Virus record (IMG/VR): IMGVR_UViG_3300032287_003559 | Span: 111,136-175,135 of that record | Direction: 5' to 3' (one strand) | DNA: 64,000 nucleotides | Source of the DNA: a virus | Shown here: positions 1-6,468 of the stretch, in pieces | Position numbering within the stretch: the first letter of the stretch is position 1 | Layout of the letters: the number at the start of each line of letters is the position of its first letter | Made by a program: the position numbers and the translations under genes | The notes under the pieces: generated by a model | What the model was told of the DNA's origin: nothing | What the model saw: the letters and a program-made list of their open reading frames with translations, nothing else | The model's database searches: none

Positions 1-774
1 TTCCCTGCTCTGAACAACCGTGCAACTCTGACCCTTGGTGCTAAGGTCCGTAACACCGAAATGGCTTGGTTGCCTACTGCATACAAGTCGGAAGTTCTTG
101 ACTTCTTTGCTGTTGCTGGTGCTCCTGGCGTTTATAACAAGGCAACTGGTGCTGGTTTCGGTGCTCTGTGGAGTCAAGGTAAGACTGGTTTCGTTGCTGG
201 TGTAAACTATGTTGCTCAAAAGGGTGACGACAGCGAAACTGGTGTCTTTGATGAAACCAGCGGTCTGAACACTCTGGCACAAATCGGTTACCGTGGTAAG
301 AACTGGGGTATCGGTGCTGGTTACCGTTATGGTACTGAAGGTACTCGTGTTCGCACCTACAACGGTCTGAATGGAGCTGGTGGTACTCTGGTTCCTGGTC
401 AAACCTCTAATGGTTATGCCGTGAACGCATACTGGCAACCTACTAAGTCTGGTATCGTTCCTTCCATCTCTGCTGGTTATGGTTGGAACACCGTGAGTGG
501 TACTGCAAGTGCTGCTACCGATAGTCAGTCGTGGTTTGCTGGTCTCCAGTGGGCAGATGTACTTGCTAAGGGCAACTCTGCTGGTATTGCTATCGGTCAA
601 GCACCTACGGGCGAAGACCTTGAGGCAGCAACGATGCTTGAAATCTTCTACAAGTATCAAGTTTCGGATAACATTAGTATCACTCCTGCGATCTTTTACG
701 CAAGTGATAATCAACGCCTGATTGGTGATGCCTCTAAGTGGGGTGGCGTGATCCAGACCAAGTTTACGTTCTGA
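1..774 (+). CDS. Outer-membrane porin, C-terminal part (5' end outside window)
   Basis: The frame is open from base 1, so the gene begins upstream. About 257 residues are visible, made of alternating hydrophobic/polar, Gly- and aromatic-rich strands (for example NWGIGAGYRYG and SISAGYGW), and the protein ends in a terminal Phe (IQTKFTF). This is the pattern of a beta-barrel with a C-terminal aromatic outer-membrane insertion signal. It looks like the barrel half of cyanobacterial SomA/OprB-type porins, which move small solutes or iron across the outer membrane. Codon use is richer in G and C (gct, ggt, ctg, cct) than in most neighbouring phage genes, suggesting recent transfer from a host. 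A terminator follows directly. The SLH domain expected upstream cannot be checked. Confidence 0.7.
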   Translation, partial: FPALNNRATLTLGAKVRNTEMAWLPTAYKSEVLDFFAVAGAPGVYNKATGAGFGALWSQGKTGFVAGVNYVAQKGDDSETGVFDETSGLNTLAQIGYRGKNWGIGAGYRYGTEGTRVRTYNGLNGAGGTLVPGQTSNGYAVNAYWQPTKSGIVPSISAGYGWNTVSGTASAATDSQSWFAGLQWADVLAKGNSAGIAIGQAPTGEDLEAATMLEIFYKYQVSDNISITPAIFYASDNQRLIGDASKWGGVIQTKFTF

Positions 775-777
775 TAA

Positions 778-2085
<1,308 letters not shown>

Positions 2086-2087
2086 AC

Positions 2088-2132
2088 CTTAACCAATTCT
2101 TAGTGGACTTTAATTTTTTTCTCTAGTAGAAT
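2088..2132 (+). promoter_or_regulatory. Pho-box-like element and promoter for pstS
   Basis: CTTAACCA (2088-2095), CTTAGTGG (2099-2106) and TTAATTTT (2110-2117) lie at 11-bp steps, as in cyanobacterial PhoB boxes (8-mers with 3-bp spacers, consensus near CTTAACCT). The first matches well and the third is weak. A TAGAAT -10-like box follows at 2127-2132 with no good -35, as expected of an activator-dependent promoter. Host PhoB control of cyanophage pstS is established in related phages; here it is inferred. Confidence 0.65.
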
Positions 2133-2168
2133 TACTTACGAAGTCGTTACTTTTACTTCAAACTTTTT

Positions 2169-3134
2169 ATGAAACTCAAAAACTTTATTGCTATTGGTCT
2201 GGTTGCTGCTCCTGTTGGTGCTATTGCTGGACCTGCTTTGAATGGTGCAGGTGCCACCTTCCCTGCACCTCTTTATCAACGTTGGTTCCAAGATTATGCA
2301 CGAACTTCTGGGAGTAGGGTTAATTATCAGTCCGTTGGTTCTGGCGCTGGTATTCGTCAATTTGTTGCAGGCACAGTTGACTTCGCAGCAAGCGACGAAC
2401 CAATCAAACCCGCAGAAGCAGCAAAAGTGAAGCGTGGTGTCGTTCAGTTCCCTGCTGTGGGTGGAACGATCGCTGTTGCTTATAATAAACCCGGTTGCAC
2501 TCTGAAACTCACTCAGAAGCAGACTGTAGATATCTTTGCTGGACGCATTAAGGATTGGAACAAACTACCTAACTGTGGTAATGGTCCCATTCGCGTTGTT
2601 CATCGTTCTGATGGTTCTGGAACCACCTTTGCTTTCACTAACTCTCTGGAAGCATTTGGTGGTTGGACTTATGGCGTTGCAAAGGCAGTCAACTGGCCTA
2701 CTGGTGTTGGTGCAAAAGGTAATGAAGGTGTTTCTGGAACTATTCGTAACACTCCTGGTGCGATTGGTTATGTGAATACTGGATTTATAAAAGCAAACAA
2801 ACTTCAAGCAGCAGCAATTCAAAATAAGGCAGGGCAGTTTGTTCTTCCTTCTGCTAAGTCTGGTGCTGCTGCTCTGAATAGTATTTCTCTGGATAGCAAT
2901 CTTGCAGGAGAAAATCCTAATCCTGCAGGTGCTGGTGCATATCCTATCTCCACACTTACTTGGATTCTTGCTTATAAGACTGGTAATGGTGCTGAGACAG
3001 ATGACCTCCAGAAAACCTTTAACTATATTCTGAGCGGTAAGGCACAGATGATTGCTGATGATCTGGGTTATGTTCCTCTTGCAGGAAGCGTTCTAAACAA
3101 GTCTCGTATTGCTGTGAAGCGTATTGGTCAGTAA
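2169..3134 (+). CDS. pstS: Periplasmic phosphate-binding protein PstS
   Basis: Captures phosphate in the periplasm for the host PstCAB importer. The 321-residue protein begins with a signal peptide (MKLKNFIAIGLVAAPVGAIA) and then has the PstS phosphate-contact segments GAGATFPAPLY, SVGSGAGIRQF, DFAASDEP and VHRSDGSGTTFAF in the right order. A Pho-box-like promoter lies upstream and a terminator with an embedded promoter lies downstream, so it forms its own transcription unit. Confidence 0.95.
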   Translation: MKLKNFIAIGLVAAPVGAIAGPALNGAGATFPAPLYQRWFQDYARTSGSRVNYQSVGSGAGIRQFVAGTVDFAASDEPIKPAEAAKVKRGVVQFPAVGGTIAVAYNKPGCTLKLTQKQTVDIFAGRIKDWNKLPNCGNGPIRVVHRSDGSGTTFAFTNSLEAFGGWTYGVAKAVNWPTGVGAKGNEGVSGTIRNTPGAIGYVNTGFIKANKLQAAAIQNKAGQFVLPSAKSGAAALNSISLDSNLAGENPNPAGAGAYPISTLTWILAYKTGNGAETDDLQKTFNYILSGKAQMIADDLGYVPLAGSVLNKSRIAVKRIGQ

Positions 3135-3142
3135 ATGTTAAC

Positions 3143-3180
3143 AGGAGGGGCTTGACGGTCCCTCTTTTTTTCTATATAAT
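3143..3180 (+). promoter_or_regulatory. Composite terminator (pstS) and early promoter (hli operon)
   Basis: Arms 3143-3151 and 3158-3166 form an imperfect GC-rich hairpin followed by a T-run. The hairpin loop contains TTGACG (3152-3157), and 17 bp further on is a perfect TATAAT (3175-3180). One stretch thus looks able to end pstS transcription and start the hli operon. The same design recurs at 17623-17661. Confidence 0.75.
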
Positions 3181-3207
3181 ACTGTAACAATTCGTAATAA
3201 AACGAAA

Positions 3208-3417
3208 ATGACTGTAACAAAAAATGAATTTGGTCAAATGAATATGTGGGCAAAAGAACCCTCTATGTATATGACAAAAGAAGATCTTGAGCGTTATGGA
3301 ATTGAACCATATGCTGAAAAGGCAGAAAAAATGAATGGTCGTTGGGCAATGATGGGATTTGTTGCTGGTGTTATTTCTTATGCTATCACTGGTAACTTCT
3401 TCTTTGGTGTATTCTGA
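3208..3417 (+). CDS. hli: High-light-inducible protein (Hli)
   Basis: Single-helix thylakoid protein of 69 residues related to light-harvesting proteins; it binds chlorophyll and protects photosystems from excess light. The hallmark AEKMNGRWAMMGFVAG helix with E/N/R chlorophyll ligands occupies roughly residues 38-53. It is first in a string of overlapping small genes (next start at 3417 overlaps its stop), all downstream of the 3152-3180 promoter. Confidence 0.95.
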   Translation: MTVTKNEFGQMNMWAKEPSMYMTKEDLERYGIEPYAEKAEKMNGRWAMMGFVAGVISYAITGNFFFGVF

Positions 3418-3503
3418 TGACTGAGTTTATTTTCACTTTCACTGGTATTGCATTTTTGGTTCTTCTGAGTTATTCTGTAGAGAAAGTTTGCGAAACATAC
3501 TAA
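3417..3503 (+). CDS. Tiny single-span membrane peptide
   Basis: 28 codons, ATG overlapping the hli stop (TGATG) and its own TAA overlapping the next ATG (TAATG). The product begins MTEFIFTFTGIAFLVLLSY, a single hydrophobic helix with a short charged tail. Position between two hli genes and stop-start overlaps on both sides argue for a real translated gene. No family recognised; a photosystem-associated small subunit is only a guess. Confidence 0.6.
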   Translation: MTEFIFTFTGIAFLVLLSYSVEKVCETY

Positions 3504-3778
3504 TGAGTGCTGATATGCTCGGGCAATTTTCAATTGCTCTTGAAAAACTTGGATGGTCTAATGATGATGTAATCTCAGTTGAAATTGGTGGTGTAGCAGT
3601 CACAGGAACTGCAACTCACTCAGATGCAAATCCAAAGTGGGCAAAGCCATACGGAACTGTAACTTATCAGAATGATGCATTTATTGTCATCAAAAATAAA
3701 ACCAGAAATCCTGTGGTTTCGTCCCAACCAAATCCTGAACTTAAACAACAACACCCTTATAAAGGAGAAAACAAATGA
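3503..3778 (+). CDS. Conserved-looking hypothetical protein in the hli operon
   Basis: 91 residues from the ATG at 3503, chosen because it overlaps the previous stop; a TTG at 3488 would add five residues. The protein is soluble and beta-rich (VISVEIGGVAVTGTATHSD) with a polar tail ending KGENK. Its stop overlaps the next hli start (ATGA). Function unknown. Confidence 0.75.
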   Translation: MSADMLGQFSIALEKLGWSNDDVISVEIGGVAVTGTATHSDANPKWAKPYGTVTYQNDAFIVIKNKTRNPVVSSQPNPELKQQHPYKGENK

Positions 3779-3894
3779 ACAAAATTTTTACTGAGCGCGC
3801 AGAGCGTATTAATGGATGGGCTGCAATGATCGGATTTGTTGCTGCTGCTGGTTCTTATCTGGTTACTGGGCAAATTATTCCCGGTGTATTTTGA
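3775..3894 (+). CDS. hli: Second, short high-light-inducible protein
   Basis: 39 residues. TERAERINGWAAMIGFVAAA is the Hli chlorophyll-binding helix, with E, N and a conserved aromatic; it ends GQIIPGVF like the longer hli product (NFFFGVF). AAGGAG lies upstream. ATG overlaps the preceding stop. Confidence 0.9.
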   Translation: MNKIFTERAERINGWAAMIGFVAAAGSYLVTGQIIPGVF

Positions 3895-3905
3895 TGGAGG
3901 TTCCT

Positions 3906-4433
3906 ATGCGTAAAGAAGGTTATCAAATTCCTCAAGTTGAGTTTGTGTTCCGTGAAGCAGGTGAGTTTGTAACACGTACTTCTACCGAACTTTTCAATAG
4001 CAAGCGTGTTGTAATCTTCTCTCTTCCTGGTGCGTTTACTCCTACATGTAGTGCCTATCAACTTCCTGGTTTTGAGGAAAAGTTTGAAGACTTTAAAGCA
4101 CTTGGTATTGATGAGATTTATTGCATCTCTGTGAATGATGGTTTTGTAATGAATGCTTGGGCACAAGATCAAAATATTCAAAACGTAAAACTAATTCCCG
4201 ATGGAAATGCATATTTCACCCGTTCGATGGGTATGCTCGTCAATAAGTCGAACCTTGGGTTCGGTGAGCGTAGTTGGCGTTACGCTGCTGTGGTAAAAGA
4301 CGGTATTATTGAAAAACTGTTTGTTGAACCTGGAAAGCGTGATAATTCCCCAGAAGATCCTTATGGTGAAACAACTCCAGAAAATGTTTTGAATTATATT
4401 AGATCATCTGTATTAGAGATGGAACTTGTTTGA
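3906..4433 (+). CDS. Peroxiredoxin (Prx5/AhpC-TSA type)
   Basis: Thiol peroxidase of the thioredoxin fold that reduces H2O2 and organic peroxides. The 175-residue protein has the Prx active-site segment LPGAFTPTCS with peroxidatic Cys48, followed by LPGFEEKFEDF typical of the Prx5 branch. ATG 3906 is chosen because GGAGG sits at 3896-3900; an ATG at 3894 would add four residues. It closes the hli operon, consistent with protection from photo-oxidative stress (inference). A terminator follows immediately. Confidence 0.9.
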   Translation: MRKEGYQIPQVEFVFREAGEFVTRTSTELFNSKRVVIFSLPGAFTPTCSAYQLPGFEEKFEDFKALGIDEIYCISVNDGFVMNAWAQDQNIQNVKLIPDGNAYFTRSMGMLVNKSNLGFGERSWRYAAVVKDGIIEKLFVEPGKRDNSPEDPYGETTPENVLNYIRSSVLEMELV

Positions 4434-4437
4434 TTTT

Positions 4438-4460
4438 AAGGAGGGTTTAACCCTCCTTTT
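4438..4460 (+). terminator. Rho-independent terminator after the peroxiredoxin gene
   Basis: Perfect GGAGGG/CCCTCC stem (4440-4445 with 4451-4456), extended by A-T pairs, loop TTTAA, then a T-run. Confidence 0.9.
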
Positions 4461-4461
4461 T

Positions 4462-4469
4462 ACTAAATA
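4462..4469 (+). promoter_or_regulatory. T4-type late promoter ACTAAATA
   Basis: Late-promoter core just after a terminator and about 24 nt before the C39 peptidase start. Confidence 0.55.
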
Positions 4470-4492
4470 CATTTACTCTATGTTTGGGAAAG

Positions 4493-5188
4493 ATGAGAGT
4501 AGATCTTCATAACTTCTTTAAGCATTATGATGAAAATAATCCAAAACATGTTGCAGCAGTAGAGCAACTTGAAGTGGATCTTGCAAGTAAGAATCCAGAT
4601 TTGATCGATGATGCCTCAAACTGGGTTCGCATCTATAGAACAGTTCCTGCAGTTCCGGGAATTCTTCCAGTTCCTTATTATCCACAGACAGATAACTACA
4701 GAGACGCACAAAGAACCTGTAACTCATCTTCTTGTGCGATGTGTCTAGAATACTTTAAACCAGGCACGTTACAAGGGGCAAAGGGCGATGATGCCTATAT
4801 TCAAAAGGTATTTGCTATTGGTGATACAACTGATCACTCCGTCCAGACGAAAGTTCTGGAAGGTTATGGAGTTAAGTCACACTTCAGTTACAATCTTTCT
4901 TTCTCTGATCTTGATCGTGAGCTTGCCGCTGGGAGACCTGTCGTTATCGGGATTCTTCATAGGGGCACTTTATCTGCACCTACTGGTGGGCACATGGTTG
5001 TAGTCATCGGTAAAAAGGGTGAAGACTACGTAGTAAATGATCCGTATGGATCTTTGAATGATGGTTATACGGGAGCAGTAACCAACGGTAAAGGTGCTGT
5101 ATATAAGAAATCAGATCTGATGTATCGTTGGTTAGATCATGGTAAGGATAGAACTGGTTGGGGTCGTATTTTTGATATAAAAAAGTAG
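4493..5188 (+). CDS. C39-family papain-like cysteine peptidase; zero-frame product of a frameshift pair
   Basis: 231 residues from ATG 4493 (a TTG at 4484 is in frame). The C-terminal two thirds match peptidase_C39-like domains: catalytic Cys76 in RTCNSSSCAMCLEYF, His167 in GGHMVVVIG and Asp183 in VVNDPYG. The N-terminal ~50 residues are helical and polar. It likely cuts a peptide bond in the host wall or in a structural precursor (inference). The frame ends with codons AAA AAG TAG, and that AAAAAAG is a -1 slippery heptamer in the correct phase. A shift would bypass the stop and add a lysozyme domain, giving a protein of about 394 residues. Confidence 0.85.
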   Translation: MRVDLHNFFKHYDENNPKHVAAVEQLEVDLASKNPDLIDDASNWVRIYRTVPAVPGILPVPYYPQTDNYRDAQRTCNSSSCAMCLEYFKPGTLQGAKGDDAYIQKVFAIGDTTDHSVQTKVLEGYGVKSHFSYNLSFSDLDRELAAGRPVVIGILHRGTLSAPTGGHMVVVIGKKGEDYVVNDPYGSLNDGYTGAVTNGKGAVYKKSDLMYRWLDHGKDRTGWGRIFDIKK

Positions 5189-5260
5189 AACCAACACCAC
5201 CACCAAAAAATGACATCCCTTTGTGTGGTGTTGAATTAATTAAATCTTTTGAGGGATGTC
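5179..5260 (+). promoter_or_regulatory. Programmed -1 ribosomal frameshift signal: slippery heptamer plus H-type pseudoknot
   Basis: Slippery site A AAA AAG (5179-5185) is in phase with the C39 frame, one codon before TAG. After a 6-nt spacer, stem 1 pairs CAACACCAC (5192-5200) with GTGGTGTTG (5225-5233), nine perfect pairs. Loop bases GACATCCCT (5212-5220) pair with AGGGATGTC (5252-5260), nine more perfect pairs, which makes an H-type pseudoknot. Loops are 11, 4 and 18 nt. Heptamer, spacer and pseudoknot match the textbook layout for -1 frameshifting. Confidence 0.85.
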
Positions 5261-5676
5261 GTTTAAATGCATATCCTGATCCATTAACCGGAGGTCTTCC
5301 AATCACAATCGGTTGGGGGAGTACAAAAGATTTTGATCGAACTCCTTTTAAGATGGGTAAAGTGATTACTCAAAAGTATGCAGACACTCTACTTGAGTTT
5401 GAGTTAAGAAATAGATACCTTCCTTCCCTACAAAAAATACCATATTGGGACGAAATGAATGAAAATCAAAGAGGGGCTTTGCTTTGCTTTGCTTACAATC
5501 TTGGTGCAGATTTTTATGGTAATTCTAACTTCAGTACTATTACAAGGATCTTAAAGAATAGGGAATGGAATAAAGTTCCTGATGCACTATACCTTTACCG
5601 TAATCCAGGAACTAAAGTTGAAGCAGGATTAGTAAGAAGAAGAGTTGCTGAAGGAAATCTTTGGTCTAGACCATAA
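5185..5676 (+). CDS. T4-type lysozyme domain (GH24), expressed as -1 frameshift extension of the C39 peptidase
   Basis: After slippage the reading continues through a proline-rich linker (VEPTPPPKNDIP) into a GH24 muramidase. LIKSFEGCRLNAYPD holds the catalytic Glu and the Asp nine residues later, as E11/D20 in T4 lysozyme, and TIGWG gives the catalytic Thr. The C-terminal part (RGALLCFAYNLG, GLVRRRVAEGNLW) also fits. It hydrolyses peptidoglycan glycan strands. No ATG occurs in this frame before the catalytic Glu; the only candidate start is TTG 5221, which has no Shine-Dalgarno and lies inside the pseudoknot. Expression is therefore most likely by frameshifting from the C39 gene. The end overlaps the convergent nuclease gene by about 11 nt. 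Confidence 0.85.
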   Translation, partial: VEPTPPPKNDIPLCGVELIKSFEGCRLNAYPDPLTGGLPITIGWGSTKDFDRTPFKMGKVITQKYADTLLEFELRNRYLPSLQKIPYWDEMNENQRGALLCFAYNLGADFYGNSNFSTITRILKNREWNKVPDALYLYRNPGTKVEAGLVRRRVAEGNLWSRP

Positions 5677-6007
5677 AAGGAACTGCTACACCTTCATTAA
5701 TCATTCTTTCATTTACCGTGACTGGATCTCCTACAAAATAAAGAGTTCCAAGTATTCTTCCGTACTTATCTTCTTTTGTAGTCTCAATAATCCATTCACC
5801 TTCTTTTGCGAGTTCTTTTTTTAACCATTCTTTTGCTGCAAGACCTCTTTCTTTTTCTTCTATGTCCAAAGTTCTTGTTTCTGCGGCATTAATACCTTTA
5901 AGGCGAACTCTTTGAGATAAGGTAATTCCAAATCCCAAATCAATATCAACGTCAACTGTATCACCATCAATGATTCTTTTGATTTTCTTTATTTTGTATT
6001 GATACAT
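5666..6007 (-). CDS. Staphylococcal-nuclease-like thermonuclease
   Basis: 113 residues from the ATG at 6007 (a TTG at 6022 would extend it). SNase OB-fold motifs are present: IIDGDTVDVDI (calcium-binding Asp residues), RVRLKGINAAET (active-site Arg and Glu) and KYGRILGTLYF (second Arg). Ca-dependent endonuclease of DNA or RNA; no signal peptide, so probably cytoplasmic, perhaps for host DNA breakdown. Last gene of a leftward operon, overlapping its upstream neighbour. Confidence 0.9.
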   Translation of the reverse strand: MYQYKIKKIKRIIDGDTVDVDIDLGFGITLSQRVRLKGINAAETRTLDIEEKERGLAAKEWLKKELAKEGEWIIETTKEDKYGRILGTLYFVGDPVTVNERMINEGVAVPFMV

Positions 6008-6107
6008 TTTCTTGATTTGCAATGAGTAATATTTTATAAATGACCCAAGCGACTCCTATGAGTCCAATACCCAATAGTATATTTACACTCCAGACTACCT
6101 CTTTCAT
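5967..6107 (-). CDS. Small membrane protein
   Basis: 46 codons with one hydrophobic span (NILLGIGLIGVAWVIYKILL) after a short N-terminus, and an Asn/Gln/Glu-rich tail. Its ATG overlaps the preceding stop (ATGA) and its 3' end overlaps the nuclease gene, indicating translational coupling. Function unknown. Confidence 0.6.
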   Translation of the reverse strand: MKEVVWSVNILLGIGLIGVAWVIYKILLIANQENVSIQNKENQKNH

Positions 6108-6295
6108 TTTCCCTCTTGGCGATGTATCCAAGTTTTAAGTTCATGTAAATATTGTCTAAGCATGTCTGCTTTTTGCAGATGCCAAGTATCGCCACTCTTA
6201 AAGTACTCTTGAGTGTGATTGTCTATTGCTTTAAGGATATTGTGGATGGGAGCATTCCAAGGAGCTCTTTCATCCGTGTTCCATTCTCTGGGCAT
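6104..6295 (-). CDS. Hypothetical protein
   Basis: 63 residues, charged and helical, Trp-rich (MPREWNTDERAPWNAPIHN at the start, LKTWIHRQEGK at the end). No recognised family. Lies between two coupled small genes in the leftward operon. Confidence 0.6.
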   Translation of the reverse strand: MPREWNTDERAPWNAPIHNILKAIDNHTQEYFKSGDTWHLQKADMLRQYLHELKTWIHRQEGK

Positions 6296-6298
6296 ATA

Positions 6299-6400
6299 TC
6301 ACTTTTTCTTACCTCCATTCTTTGCCTTTTTCGCAGTCGCATTACCTTGATTCTGCTTTGAAGGTCCTTTCTTGGACTTCTTGTTGGGCGACTTAGACAT
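6299..6400 (-). CDS. Very basic small protein
   Basis: 33 residues, about 40% lysine (MSKSPNKKSKKGPSKQNQGN onward), no hydrophobic segment. First gene of the leftward operon, 20 nt downstream of a late promoter on the minus strand. Nucleic-acid binding is a guess from charge only. Confidence 0.55.
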   Translation of the reverse strand: MSKSPNKKSKKGPSKQNQGNATAKKAKNGGKKK

Positions 6401-6419
6401 TTTAGTTTTTATATTTAAA

Positions 6420-6427
6420 TATTTATG
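6420..6427 (-). promoter_or_regulatory. T4-type late promoter CATAAATA (leftward)
   Basis: On the minus strand, 20 nt before the first leftward gene; paired head-to-head with a rightward late promoter at 6432. Confidence 0.7.
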
Positions 6428-6431
6428 TTAG

Positions 6432-6439
6432 AATAAATA
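6432..6439 (+). promoter_or_regulatory. T4-type late promoter AATAAATA (rightward)
   Basis: 30 nt before the GTG start of the fibre gene at 6469; forms a divergent late-promoter pair. Confidence 0.7.
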
Positions 6440-6468
6440 TAGTAAAAGATAAGCAGATAGTATTATAA

